Shown here piece after piece: positions 1-11,934 of a DNA stretch of 64,000 bases. Numbering within the stretch: the stretch's first letter is position 1; the number at the start of each line of letters is the position of its first letter. The notes under the pieces are model-generated. The model ran no database searches. It was not told where the DNA came from and saw only the letters and a program-made list of their open reading frames with translations. A program made the position numbers and the translations under genes. This DNA is from Uloborus plumipes (taxonomy: Eukaryota > Arthropoda > Arachnida > Araneae > Uloboridae): positions 1 to 64,000 of the forward strand of contig JAXGGA010002999.1 of the NCBI GenBank assembly GCA_038373865.1. The letters are read 5' to 3'.

Positions 1-432
1 AGATCTTGAGAACACCATGTTTTTCACACGGACAATTATACGTGGCATGCTCTCAAGTGGGTAAACCATCCAGTTTGTTTGTGTTAGCTAAAGATGGACT
101 AACAAAAAATATTGTTCACGCTATAGCATTAAGAGATTGATATTGTTTAATAGTGTTACTGTCGTAATTGGTTTAATTAATGATATATAATTTTAAGGAA
201 TAAATTATAATAACTTAAAAATAATGTTTGCCTTTTGTTATTTTTATATTCCCTCATCGTTCACAGCGCTCCATGCTTATTTCACGCATATACCACATTC
301 TTACATACATACAATACACACATTCTACCATACATACATACATACTTACAATAAGTAAGCTATTTTTTGTCTACACTAGAAAATTACTAGGAAATTATTT
401 ATATGGCAAAACAACGTTTGCCGGGTCAACTA

Positions 433-433
<1 letters not shown>
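1..433 (+). mobile_element. 3' end of a truncated Helitron
   Basis: The stretch ends in CTAG at 430-433 followed by T, preceded by the GC-richer string CAACGTTTGCCGGGTCAA. That is the arrangement of a Helitron 3' terminus (subterminal GC-rich hairpin region, then CTRR, inserted between A and T). No matching 5' TC terminus is visible before it, so the element either starts left of the window or is truncated. The rest of 1-420 is AT-rich with short CATA runs and no credible gene. The family call rests on termini only. Confidence 0.5.
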
Positions 434-504
<71 letters not shown>

Positions 505-529
505 CATATATAATATATATATATATACT

Positions 530-563
<34 letters not shown>

Positions 564-572
564 ATATATATA
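434..572. repeat. (TA)n microsatellite
   Basis: An almost uninterrupted TA dinucleotide run with a few CATATA/ATAATA interruptions separates two Helitron 3' termini that face each other (CTAG at 430-433 on plus, CTAG at 573-576 read on minus). Because Helitrons insert between A and T, a TA tract is a natural landing site. Confidence 0.95.
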
Positions 573-2198
573 CTAGCAAAAATACCCGGCGTTGCCTGGG
601 CCAGTGAAAATATTGAGAACCAATTTATAATCGCTTTTTTTTTCCTAAACTAAAAGAACTCAAAACGTACCGCTTTGACGATTTAAAATGTCGCTAAATT
701 TGCGGTAATTGTTTTGGGATACCTAGGATACTTTTGCTCCCATCCCTACTTTATGAAAATATGCTTAAGTATTATTAAGTCAGTAATTTTTGTCAAAGAA
801 AAATTGTCATTTAATGTTGAGAAAATATTGCTGACCATGAAATGACGCTAAAAGTTTTTGTCCTAAGTGATTTCGAAATTTGTAGGGAGCATTTGACAAT
901 TATTTGTGCGAAAAACACAAATTATTGGTAATTTTAGTTTTGGGGTTTGATTAATTTCGTATGCGGATTACTTTACGCTTTGACATAAGTTTTAAAAGTT
1001 TTTTTAATGACAACGTACGGGATTGGCCAAAAAAAAAAAAGCCTGAACTTTTCTTCAACTGTGGGAGTATTATCTCGATGATTAAGATTTTGGCGCAGTC
1101 TACAAATATCAGACAACAATCGTTTTATTTTAGTTATATCATGTAAGAAGTAAAGTATTATTACATAGTCTTTGGCGCCAAAACTGGCGTCAGTTGAAAA
1201 AATTACCAATATATAGTTATTATAATATTCTTGCAACAAATTCGGCAAGATACCTGTTCGATTGGATTCTAAGTGACCGATTGTAAGTACCCGCCCAGTC
1301 AGCGCAAATTTTTTTTTAAAAATACCGTAAAGTTGTATTTAAAGTGCCATTAAATTGGAAAATAATGAACCCAATCCATTTATTAGTTGCCAATCTCTTC
1401 AAGCGATTACATTACCGATACTCTAAAACATATACTGTCGGCCCCGCTCAAACGAATACTGTCGAATCCAAGAAATATTATTTGATTAAGCGGATAATTC
1501 GATTAAACGGAATCTTTAGTATTGCGACTATGGCATGGGAAATATCCAGTTCCAGGATATTTTATTCGTTTATTCGTTACCCGATTAAGCAGGACCGATA
1601 AATTTACGAAACTTGTGAAAATAATTGATACAGTGAATAATTTACTAATAAAGGAATACAATTTATTCTAAAGAAATAATATTTTCACGCAGCAATGTAC
1701 ATTAAGAAACACATTGCTTAAGGATAAATATTCTACTTATACAACTAAGACTATACAAAACGTTTTAAATACAAATCATGGTAAAAGCCTGGATATTCCC
1801 CATGAAGCTGGAAAAAAAACCTTCATGATTTGACTTGAGAAAAGCCTTGAACATTAAATACGGAAAGAAGAAATGATGCCCGCAATTATAGCTTTCGACA
1901 GGGAGTTGAGATGATACACTAAATACTGAATTAGTTTGGTCAATGCCTTTTGATTAATGAGAAATAATGTACCTTAAATTGGAATGAAAAAGGCGCTACC
2001 GATCGAACTTTTTTGAATATCGTTTTAAATTATAGCCTATGTGTTATTCTGATGTATAAGCTACATTGTGGTAAAAGTTTCATCAAAATCCATTCAGTAG
2101 TTTTTGCGTGAAAGAGGAACAAACATACATCCATCCATACATCCATCCATACATCCATCCATCCATCCATACAAACTTTCGCATATATAATAGTAGTA

Positions 2199-2201
<3 letters not shown>
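573..2201 (-). mobile_element. Non-autonomous Helitron, complete
   Basis: Read on the minus strand the element starts TCTTACTACTATTATATATG at 2201, preceded by A. It continues into the GCGAAAGTTTGTATGGATGG-type 5' region with GGAT repeats (2125-2175) and a stretch about hypersensitive-looking FTACTACTGAATGG-like sequence common in arthropod Helitrons. It ends in CTAG at 573-576 followed by T. The hairpin-forming CCCAGGCAACGCCGGG lies just before the 3' end. The 1.63 kb interior has no Rep/helicase ORF, so it depends on an autonomous partner. It is flanked by TA tracts on both sides, consistent with insertion into one microsatellite. Termini are seen directly; family membership comes from recognised Helitron end structure. 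Confidence 0.85.

Positions 2202-2248
<47 letters not shown>
2202..2248. repeat. (TA)n microsatellite
   Basis: A TA run between the 5' end of the minus-strand Helitron and the left end of the large inverted-repeat element. Confidence 0.95.
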
Positions 2249-2251
<3 letters not shown>

Positions 2252-2766
2252 GGTGTCCCAAAAAAAACCGAAAGTTGGAATTTTGTAACGCATACCCTCT
2301 TATTTTTTTCCTTTTACATCAAAACAATTGTAAAAAAAGTTTCATGCAATTTGAACAACGGTAACCCGTGCCGACTTGCGTCCAAAAGTGCAAACTAGCC
2401 CTTTTTCACTAGGACAAATCGAAAAAAAACTTTTTTCGGAAATTCAAAATTTCATGTTGATAAAACGCTTCCCCTAGATCCCAACATGTCCCAAAAAATC
2501 ATTTATCCAAATAAAAAAATATTTAGGTACCCCAAACGAGGCTTAAAATTCATAATTTTCTTCAAAAAACAGCTTTTTTTTTATGTATTTTGTAAACAAC
2601 GAAAGATAAATTTTAAGAAATTATCAAGATGAAAAATATGAAGCATTAAGTATATAATTAGAGCTAAATATTAGTTTTTTCTCTCATTTTATATTTATTT
2701 CTCCCGGAAATTACTCAAAATTAAGGTTTTTTCAAGTTTTAAGCTAAATTTTTCCATTTTAAATAC
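2249..2766. repeat. Left inverted arm of foldback
   Basis: This is the reverse complement of 6138-6652 with scattered substitutions and single-base indels. A diverged direct relative of part of it appears at about 3390-3560 (the CCCAGCACGAGGCATAAAAT block against CCCCAAACGAGGCTTAAAAT). Confidence 0.9.
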
Positions 2767-3584
2767 TACTACATTTTTTTTATTATTCATCTGAAAGTAT
2801 GTTCTTTAGTGATTTTGGAACTTGATATTTTCTTTAAATGTATCTGTAATTTAAAATAAATAAATAGTTAACATAAATAAATTGAAAAAAAAAAACTAAA
2901 AAGAACCTATGCCAACGATTTATTTACAACATATATTTACTACAATATCACAGTACAATAAACATTACTAAACATACTATCGTTTTAATGTTAGTTTATT
3001 GCAGTCAGAGTATATATTTCGGTGCTCTTGGACGCAACACAACAAAAATTGTTTTTGCTTCTCATCAACTGTTAGCAAACCATGACAGTCCTGCATCATT
3101 TTTACCGCTCTTTCAGCTGTATTATTTACTGGTTTAAGCACTGAGACCATCCTTTTTCCTTCAAGGAATTAAGTGTTATTCGCCCATAAAGAAGGATTCT
3201 CATTGAGAAAACTATCATCAATTTTGAGCCTAGTAAGCAAAGGCTATCTTTTAAATGATGTGAATTTATCAATTGTTTTCTCTGAAAAATAATAAAATAA
3301 CAGGTAACAAATGCGCGATATGAGGAAGTAACTAATTAAACAATTAGTTATTTCCTCCCCCCATTTTTTTCCATTCAGCTCAGTACACAAGTACTAGTTT
3401 ACACTTTCAAGCACAAGTCGGCATAATTTGTAATTTTTGAAATTACAATAAACATTTTCGACAATCAATTGATATTAAACAAACATTTATTCAATTTTTT
3501 AAAAGAAATCAGGTTCCCAGCACGAGGCATAAAATTTATATAATTCTCTAAATATTAGATTTTTTCTATTTATTTATTGCATCA

Positions 3585-3687
3585 TTTGTGAATTTCAAAT
3601 TGCAGATACACTTAAAGAAAATATCAAGTCCCAAAATTACTGAAGAACAAACTTTCAAAACAGCATTTGCAGATGAATAATAAACTA
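3585..3687. repeat. Inner inverted repeat, partner of 2767-2866
   Basis: The string from ACAGATACA through AATATCAAG to CAGATGAATAATAAA is the reverse complement of 2775-2866. Its continuation (AAAAAATGTAGTAG) is found at about 5066-5079, so roughly 1.38 kb has been inserted between the two halves. This dates the nested element as younger than the foldback arm. Confidence 0.75.
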
Positions 3688-4185
3688 GCTGTCGTGGCCG
3701 TCACGAAACTTTCTTCTATATCTATCTTATGAATTCCGGTTACAAAATAAAATACGTACTCGCCCAAGTAATTGGAGACAGCTACAATTTCCCAATTATC
3801 GTAATAGCCCTGCAAATGCAGAATCAATGAGCGAAATTGGAAATCATTGCAAAAGCCTTGTTTAGATTAATTGCAAACATTTTATTTGTTAGTAAAAAGA
3901 AATTGGCAACAGTTAAAAATTTCAAATCATTGAAAGTTTTCAGCTGTTTTGATAATTAAATAGCGTGAAAGCGATTTTTTAATGAATTAATTTTTCGCAT
4001 TGTTGACTAAGCGCAAAAATCACCCCACCCTCCCCCTGGGGCGATTGGCGCCAAAATTTAATCGATGCTTGCTTCCATATTGGGTTAGTGTTATTCCAAA
4101 TTTCATTCAAATCGCAGCAATATTTCCCGAGATACAGTAGGTGCAATGACAAAATAAGCACTTTTGATTGTTCCACCCCCATTTG

Positions 4186-4757
4186 AGATATTGACACACA
4201 AATTGAATCAGCACCTGTACTCAATAGGGTCTACCTATGGACCAATTTTCGTTTGATTTCGCCGGTTACTTCCTGAGATATAGTAGTCACCCTCGTGCAG
4301 AACACGTGCGATTGCTCCACCCCCCTTCGAGATATTGACAAACAAATTGAATCAGCGATTGTACTCAATAGGGTCTACCTATGGACCAATTTTCGTTTGA
4401 TTCCGCCTGTTACTTCCTGAGATATAGCAATCACCCCGCGCAGAACACGTGCGATTTCTCCACCCCCTTCAAGACACTGACACACAAATTGAATCAGCAC
4501 CTGTACTCTATAGGGTCTATCTATGGACCAATTTTCGTTTGATTCCGCTTGTTACTTCCTGAAATATAGCAATCACCCCCGCGCAGAACACGTGCGATTG
4601 CTCCACCCCCCTTCGAGATATTGACACGCAAATTGAATCAGCACCTGTACTCGGTAGGGTCTATCTATGGACCAATTTTCGTTTTATTCCGCCGGTTACT
4701 TCCTGAGATATAGCAATCACCCACGCGCAGAACACGTGCGATTGCTCCACCTCCCTT
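4186..4757. repeat. Tandem repeat, about 142 bp x 4
   Basis: Four consecutive units each begin near GATATTGACACACAAATTGA, pass through GGGTCTACCTATGGACCAAT and the TTACTTCCTGAGATATAG block, and finish with GAACACGTGCGATTGCTCCA and a C-rich run. Identity between units is high, with differences concentrated in the C-run length. A partial diverged unit precedes the array (4081-4185). The array lies inside the nested Helitron-like element. Confidence 0.9.
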
Positions 4758-4891
4758 GGAGGAATTCGCTAAACAAAGTCAGGTGCACCAGTTCACATAG
4801 TGGTGCATATGTGAAAAAATTTTTGTTCGATTTCATGCAGTAGTTTTTGCTCTAGCGCGGCCACAAAAACTGGTCACACACATACAGACTC

Positions 4892-4902
4892 ACACACAGA
4901 CA

Positions 4903-4938
<36 letters not shown>
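4892..4938. repeat. (CA)n microsatellite
   Basis: A CACA run interspersed with CAGACAGA lies inside the 5' portion (minus-strand sense) of the nested Helitron-like element. Confidence 0.9.
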
Positions 4939-5079
4939 GACATTTTCCAAAAATGGTCGAAATGGACTCAGCGCACCTCAAAACGTGCAAATCCGTCAAA
5001 ATTCGACATTCGAAAATTTTTACGAAACCAATACTTTCTTCTATATAATAGATATAGAAGAAAGTAAAAAATGTAGTAG

Positions 5080-5965
5080 GGGAATGTGTGACAAAGTGAA
5101 ATAGCAGGGTAAAGTGAAATGGTGAAATATTTTCCCAGCTTGCAGTGTAACCTATCTAGCAATATTTTAACTAAGTTCCTAGACAGATAGTTAATTCCTG
5201 TCAAAAAATAAGTAGCTCCAAAGATCAACGAAAAAATTATACAAGCCATTTTAAAAATTTGATACCTTTATTGTAATATTCGTGGTTTTTCAAAAATATT
5301 TCTTGTTATTATAAAAGGATAAGATTTTTGTAATTATCATCCAAACTATTAATTGAGAACTACTGATATCCAGTGCAGTCCTTATTTAGTTAAAATTAGG
5401 CATTTTTTGATTTTTAATGTTCAATGTAATTTGTCAAGTGCACGCGGGCAAAGTGGATGGGCAAAGTGAAATAGTTCATTTCGTGTACTTATTCATTCAT
5501 TTATTAAATCACTCACGTATTTCTTCATTTATTAATTCATTTACATTCTTTTACTTAATTATTTACTCATTCATTAACTCATTTTCTTATTCGTTCTCTA
5601 TTTTATTCACTCATTTATTTTTTCTCACACATTAATTAATTTATTTATTCATTTACTTGCTCATTCGTTTATTTTTCGTTAATAATTATTTTTTCGTTTA
5701 TTTACGCATTCATTTGATGAAAATTACTGTTAATCGTCGAATTGAAAAATTTTCATAACAAAAATATTTTATTTTTCACTTTGCCCCATGTTTTTTTGAA
5801 GTGAAAATTTTTCACATTTTTTTAAAGTTCAAAATAACTGCCAAAGATGAAAAATAATATTTCAACGAAAGTATTATCAAAAAAACATTATTCCTTCTTT
5901 ATGTACAAAAATTTTTAGAACAAAATTCCCATTTGTTCCTTTTGAAGTAGGCAAGTGCCCCACAT
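5080..5965. other. Repeat-derived block with iterated AAAGTGAAAT motif
   Basis: AAAGTGAAAT, often preceded by GGC or GGT, occurs at about 5095, 5111 and 5461; GCAAAGTGG is at 5449 and the complement CACTTTGCCCC is at 5776. Between them is low-complexity ATTCATT sequence. The same phrase returns at 9577, 9763 and about 12000, suggesting a second copy of the family there, split by the element at 9954-11934. No gene is visible and I cannot fix the termini. Confidence 0.4.
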
Positions 5966-6007
5966 GAAAAATGATCAAATAAGCTTTGTGCTGAAATATA
6001 ATTGAAA

Positions 6008-6114
6008 TTAAAAACCAACGTAAATAAAGCACAAATTAGGTAGAAAGTACAGCATGTACTGCGTACATGCTGTACTTTCTACCCAATTTGTGCTTTATTT
6101 ACGTTGGTTTTTAA
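6008..6114. repeat. Near-perfect palindrome, 52 bp arms
   Basis: Positions 6008-6059 and 6063-6114 are reverse complements with one mismatch (A at ~6038 in the left arm), separated by TGC. The arms run from TTAAAAACCAACG to GCATGTAC. The structure would form a cruciform or a long RNA hairpin. It shares the CCAACGT...AGCACAAAT flavour of the hairpins at 21792 and 50253 but is not a clear copy of them. Confidence 0.95.
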
Positions 6115-6137
6115 CTTCATTTGTAAAAAAATGTGAT

Positions 6138-6652
6138 ATTTAAAGTGGAAAAGTTTAACTTAAAATTTGAAAAAACCTTAACTTTGAGTAATCTAAGGGA
6201 GAAATAAATATAAAATGAGAGAAAAAACTAATTTAGCTCTAATTATATAGTTTATGCTTCATATGTTTCATCTTGATAATTTCTTAAAATTTATCTTTCG
6301 TTGTTTACAAAATACATAGAAAAAAAGCTATTTTTTGAAGAAAATTATGAATTTTAAGCCTCGTTTGGGGTACCTAAATATTTTTTAATTTGGATAAATG
6401 ATTTTTTGGGACATGTTGGGATCTAGGGGAAGCGTTTTATCAACATGAAATTTTGAATTTCCGAAAAAAGTTTTTTTTCGATTTGGCCTAGTGAAAAAGG
6501 GCTAGTTCGCACTTTCGGACGCAAGTCGGCACGGGTTACCGTTGTTCAAATTGCATGAAACTTTTTTTACAATTGTTTTGATGTAAAAGGAAAAAAATAA
6601 GAGGGTATGCGTTACAAAATTCCGACTTTCGGTTTTTTTGGGACACCCTAAT
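6138..6652. repeat. Right inverted arm of foldback
   Basis: This is the reverse complement of 2249-2766 and ends in GGGACACCCTAA next to a TA tract. Confidence 0.9.
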
Positions 6653-6655
6653 ATA

Positions 6656-6744
<89 letters not shown>
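6653..6744. repeat. (TA)n microsatellite
   Basis: A long TA run immediately right of the foldback element. The ORF that covers it is translated microsatellite. Confidence 0.95.
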
Positions 6745-6748
<4 letters not shown>

Positions 6749-9220
6749 GAAAAGAAAATAATTAAATTAAACTTAAAAACCCTATCAAATTCATTCTGTC
6801 CCAAACGGATAGTCTTAGAACATTGCACTTCTATGTATTTTTTGAAAATAATACAAAACAGTTTAAGTTCAAGCACTTCTTTAGTATCTAAGTGGGTATC
6901 AATAGGAGAAACAAACAAACAAACAAAATCCTTCAAATCAAAATAAAGTAAAGTAAGAACGATATTAATACAAAGAGCTCAATTTTAATCAACTAATATG
7001 AAAACAAAACCATTTTACCGTAAAGATTTGACATTTAATAGTTTAAAAAATCGTTTAAAATTTAGTTCTAATGAGTTGCTTTTTGAGGGACCCTTACAAA
7101 AATTGAATTTCATATTTTTTTTACTTTTTTTGCCTTAAATTTCTCCTACCTTATTTTTGCAGTTCATTTTGACCCTTTTTGTGATGGGAAGTATTCATGT
7201 AAGACTAACGGTTGAGAAAATAAAGGTCTTTTATGCTAAACTGGGACACGCCATATACTTCGTACAAGTTCTCCACCACGCGCTCTCTTCAAAGTTTATT
7301 CGCAAAAAATGTGAAATAGCTCAATAAACGTGCTTTGAACGTTTTTTAACATTGAAAAGAAACTCGAATTACAAAATATAAAAATAAAGTGTCCTCTTTG
7401 TGATTTTTTGAAAAAAAAAATAAATAAAGTTTCTTCGAATAGAACTATTCCCTCAAAATTATACGGGACTAACATACCGCAGCTAGACCGACAAACGCAC
7501 AGGAACATATATAAAACTCAACTTTTTTTTTTAATTTCAATACATTAACTATTTTATTCATATGCTTATTTTTAACGATATTCATATACTTTACGTTAAG
7601 TATTGTTTCATGTTATATCCCTTTAGCTTAAAACTTTACAGAAATTACGCTTAAAACGATACTATTACTTATTGCAAAACCGACATGAACTTAATTCTTT
7701 TCAACTCCAACTAGGTACATTTCCGTAAAATCCAATCTTTGTGGTTTCTATTCATGTGATCAATTTCAGAGGGGGAAAAAGAATAAGAGCAGATTTGACG
7801 GTTTTGGTAAAGATTGAATGACAAATATAAATGCATTTTCTAACCCTTGAGGGTATGTTTCCTTTGATGTACTTTCTTCGGATATAGCATTTGTTGGCAA
7901 ACTCATTTGTTATAGAATAAAATACGAGGATGAATGAGGTGCGACAACATTCTTATTTTCTGAAAACTACAGGAAATGTTCTTAATGCTGACTTGGTTCT
8001 TTTAATCCTCTTGATGGATGGACCACGCCCACTGCAATGTTAAACTCTATTGACCAGTCTGAGTATACTAGAGATTGTAGCCGCTCATTGCCGCAATTCA
8101 CTGGTTCATCATTTCTTTCAGTTCGGGCGATTACTGGTCAGACTATTTTCTATCTTTGTGCTGAATCAGCTATTGCATAATGGAGGGTAAGCACATGGAT
8201 GATGCATTGAAAAGAAATACAAAATGGGTTTTTGGTTTCAGTTTTTAAAAATAAAACATTTCAGCAAATTTAAAAAAAAAGATAAATGTCTACATGATGA
8301 AATTCAGTGACTTCCGTATTCGACGAAGGTAACATATGATCGGTCTAAGTAGTCGTGTTATCTACATCTCATATGCCCAAGAATTGGGAACCATTTTCAT
8401 TTTAACTTGAAAAAAACAGCATTGCATCAATTGCTGATATAATCAGGCGGTTCAAAGTTTGAAGTATTGAGATCAAAACCCCGTTAATGAGTGGAGTAAT
8501 ATTTTTTTTGTGATTTAAATATGCGAGCGAAAAAAGTAGAAAAGTATTATATCATAGGCATTACTTTTACTTCCGAATTAAATTCTAAGTATTGTTCTTT
8601 TCAGAAAACTACAAGAAAGAACAAAAGTTTAACATTCATCTCGTGGTCATATTTAATTCCAGAAAATTAATGATCAGGGAAACAGTAATATGAAAAAAAT
8701 CAAATTCATTCAAAGACTCTGGTAAGCACAGACGGAATGTTTACAATTTAGGTTTATCAAATTGTAAAAACTCTGAGTTCTTATTTTAATATAACATCAA
8801 AGTAAGATGAAACATTAAAAAAAAAAGCGAAAGTGATTAAACCTGTTTTCAAAAGTAGTGATTTTATGTGAGTTATAAATCTTTGTGACTAATTATTTCA
8901 ATTGTTGAAACGCGGACAAGGGATTTCTCTTTCTCATTTTTTTTTACTCTGCAGACATTTCACAATAACACAGAATTACGAGTTTAGGACATAATACAAT
9001 CACACATAAATAGATTTAAACTGAATCTTGACACCAAATGCATTACGTTACATACAGGCATTTTTAAATTCTTATCTTCGCATTCATAGTAAATTCGTAC
9101 CTAGGAAGTTAACCAGATTTTAACTACCGAGGAAAGCGCTAAAAAAAAAAATTCTAAGACACAGAACAATTTTTTAGCCTAAATTGTAAAGTTTAAACAT
9201 GCTTAAAGCATAGCACTTTC
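6745..9220. other. AT-rich intergenic or intronic DNA, no feature
   Basis: Only short chance ORFs and homopolymer runs are visible. I see no conserved protein motif, RNA gene or clear mobile element. Confidence 0.6.
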
Positions 9221-9326
9221 CCAGGTAGCACAAATAACCTTTAAAGGTTTTATAAACGTTTTTAAGCGGTTGTTACAACGTTAATAACCATTTTACAACC
9301 TTTAAAAAACGAAGTGTGCTACTTGG
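9221..9326. mobile_element. Short MITE, 106 bp
   Basis: The ends are CCAGGTAGCACA and, in complement, CCAAGTAGCACA. The interior is partly palindromic (CCTTTAAAGG near 9239; ACAACCTTTAAA near 9295). No convincing target duplication can be read, so the superfamily is open. Confidence 0.6.
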
Positions 9327-9953
9327 TTTTGTACGTAGTTACTAGATCGAAAAATGTTTCAAAACTTGAATTGGAAGTTACTGTTCAAAATTTCACGGAG
9401 GAATTATAGCCTTGGAGTACCCATTGCACGTATTCTAGATTTTTCAAAAAACGAAACATATGAAAATACAATAAAAAAATCCTCAAAATTTTTATGTTTA
9501 CTAATATAGTTTGAAAGTTTAGGATGAAAATAGTTTGAGCTTTTCCAACAAATGTAAATAAAAGTAGGTTGATGTGGAGCAAAGTGAAATGGTTAATGTA
9601 AGTTATCTTTTACACTGAACAAGTAGGAAAATTTATTGTCGGAGAGTATAAACAATGTATTTCATAACAAAGTTTGTACTGCAATGTTTTGTTTCATTTT
9701 TGCAGTAAAATTTTACTTAAAAACATACTGGAAAATTTTCACTGCATTCCATGTACGAGACAAAGTGATAATTTATGATTTTTGCAAAGAAATATTTTTT
9801 ATTTTATTATATTAAAAAGTATTTTTCTTTAAATATATAAATAAAAAATTCAAGAATCAATAAATATATAATTAAATTAATTAAATTTGTTAATTAATGC
9901 ATTAGTAAATTAATGAAGGAATGGAAAACTAAAGGAATGAACTAATGAAATGA

Positions 9954-11934
9954 GGGCCATTACATGAAAAGTGAAACCAATTGGTCAAAAATTCTTATTG
10001 AAGTTATGTTGCTATGTTATACATCATTTTATAGCTTAAGATGTATATTTTAAGAATCCTGCATTGGTTTTTTGGTGAGAGTTAGAATAATACTTGTTTT
10101 CTTAGTTGGAAGTACAGATATTCACGAACTTGTAAAAAATCAGAAAAAAAAACACATTTTCAAATGCATATTTCTCATCGAAAAATAAAAACAAAAATAA
10201 CTACTTGTAGCACAATTTTAACTACTAAGACGGTACTATAATAATATGCATTCATTAATTTCTTTTGAATTGATCTAAATGGTGTAGTTGAAGTTTGAAA
10301 AAAAGAAGTTTGATGTTACGTCTGTAACAAAAAAAAAAAGCAAAAGTTATCATTACGTCCTAAAAAATCAAAATTAAAAAAAACCCTTAATGGTCCTTTT
10401 GGCAAATTCTTTGAGTAATTGCCCACCATAGTTAAAAATATTGCAACTGATTTAGTTTTTAAATTAATGCTGTTACAGACGTAACATTTCGGACATAACA
10501 AATGGCTCTATGTTACGTCCGTAGCAAAAGTAAATTTCTAATTAAATAGGTAAAAAGCACAGGATGAGCAATACATGTACATAGCATAATATGGTACGAG
10601 TACTAAAGTTTCTGGTATTCTGATTTTGAAATTTTTAATTATGTCGGCATGTAATTGAAATTTATTTCTTAAGATTAATAAAATACACATATGGTATAAC
10701 TGATTAAAATTTATTGCTCAACTGGCATTTTTTTTGCTACGTCACATGGAAAGGGAGCTGTGGATGGAGTTGGGGGTATGGTCAAGCACCAGGTTTGGCA
10801 GAGAGTAAGATCTAGAACAGCGTTTGTCAACGACGCGCTTTCCTTTTTTCAGTGTGCAAACTCCGTTGCATAAAAAGTTAAAATTATTTATATGCCCCAG
10901 GAAAATGTTTTAAAGCTGACGCCAAAATTGGAAGAATGGTGGGCTAACATCGCGAATTTGCCAAAAGTCCGCGAAATGCATTGTTTTCGAACAGAATACG
11001 AAAATGCCGAACGAATTTCGAGAACGTCGGGCGAAAAAGGACACATTTTTTCATTCAAAAAAAAAAAAAAAAATATCAAAATTGACAAACTGTCACCAAG
11101 AAGGTTAAATTTTAGTTTGGTACTAGTATTCTGCTATATCATCCAACATTTTCAAATTTTTAAGTTCTCCTTAGACCTATCACTGATTCCAGGGAGGAAT
11201 TTACTTTTCCCGATTTTTTTATGTAGCAGCCCCATTATGTATTAATTTTAAGAATACAAATAAATAAATTTGTGTGAAGGCCCTTCTAAACTTTTCTTGT
11301 GTCAATCTTTCTTGGAAATAATTGTCTTAAGATGCATTAATTTATTGTTACATATTGACATAACGGCATATGCTCTCAACTCCCCCAGACTTACCCAAAT
11401 TTTCTAAAACTGTTACAGTATAACTTAAAATATTCAAATAATGTGTTAATTAATGCTACTGTATTGTTTTAGCACAAAAATCTTTGTTTATTCCTGCTTT
11501 AAAATACTGTTTTCTACTTTCAAATCAGAGATGTTACGTCTGTAACACCACTTTGTTTCGTCCGTAACAAGTTTATGAATTTTTTTCACAAATTCGGCAG
11601 TCAAAATCCACACAATCTTTATGGTTTTAGAAAGCTTGAAGTCTCTAGAACACGTATTAAAAAAAAAAGTTCAAAATTTCCGTATAATTCAGACGAATAT
11701 TGTAAGTTGTATGACATAGTCGAGTTTTTGCTGTTTTGTGAATTACGTCTGTAACAGGCAGTTTTTAATTTCTGTATTTTTTTGTAATTAAGCAATCTGC
11801 ACTCAAATTTAATGTAGCATAAACATCATCAAGTTACACTACAGGAAAAAAAATTGAAGACTTTCATCAGCCCAAACCAGAATTATTTGTGTTCAAAGTC
11901 TGCGATTGTTACGTCTGTAACGATGGAATTGCCC
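9954..11934. mobile_element. Non-autonomous DNA element with GTTACGTCTGTAAC motifs
   Basis: The ends read GGGCCATTACAT and, in complement, GGGCAATTCCAT, and both flanks carry ATGA, a 4 bp target duplication. Inside, the partly palindromic motif GTTACGTCTGTAAC or a close variant recurs at 10315, 10472, 10512, 11533, 11556, 11742 and 11908. Across the element there is no ORF with transposase features (the 117 aa ORF at 10892 is opposed by an equally open antisense frame and looks like chance). The element interrupts a block carrying AAAGTGAAAT phrases. Four-base duplications occur in several DNA transposon superfamilies (for example Sola and Chapaev); I cannot choose. Confidence 0.65.

Larger units (their letters stand above)
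3691..5065 (-). mobile_element. Nested Helitron/Helentron-like non-autonomous element
   Basis: On the minus strand the element ends in a hairpin-forming CGTGACGGCCACG followed by ACAG and CTAG at 3691-3694, with T after it, as in a Helitron 3' end. The other end (5030-5063) is a palindromic ACTTTCTTCTATAT...ATATAGAAGAAAGT. A copy of AGATATAGAAGAAAGT recurs close to the 3' end (3710-3725), giving asymmetric subterminal inverted repeats of the kind seen in Helentron-related elements. The body contains a 142 bp tandem repeat and a CA run. No protein-coding capacity is visible. The exact 5' boundary is uncertain by a few bases. Confidence 0.55.
2249..6652. mobile_element. 4.4 kb foldback element with long inverted arms
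   Basis: The ends are TTAGGGTGTCCC at 2249 and its complement at 6652, each flanked by TA in a TA tract, suggesting a TA target duplication of Tc1/mariner type. The arms (2249-2766 and 6138-6652) match in reverse complement at high identity for about 515 bp; both include the GGTTACCGTTGTTC-type block near 6535 and the ACATGTTGGGATCTAGGGGA block near 6412. The interior contains no transposase and is filled by nested repeats. A second inner inverted pair (2767-2866 with 3585-3687) shows that the original element was a shorter foldback later split by insertions. It could alternatively be two tail-to-tail MITE copies with later insertions. Confidence 0.8.

Noticed and set aside
228..653. 141-codon plus-strand ORF
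   Set aside because: Mostly translated TA microsatellite (Tyr-Ile repeats) across two Helitron ends.
2249..2256. TTAGGG at the foldback end as a telomere repeat
   Set aside because: Single occurrence created by the transposon terminus, not a tandem array.
2030..2293. 87-codon minus-strand ORF
   Set aside because: Crosses the Helitron 5' GGAT repeats and a TA tract; low complexity only.
4186..4757. CRISPR-like repeat array
   Set aside because: Units are contiguous 142 bp repeats without unique spacers, in a eukaryotic transposon.
6502..6936. 144-codon minus-strand ORF
   Set aside because: Translated TA tract plus foldback arm; no protein family.
10892..11245. 117-codon plus-strand ORF
   Set aside because: Antisense strand equally open, contains a poly-Lys run from poly(A), no motif, lies inside a non-autonomous element.
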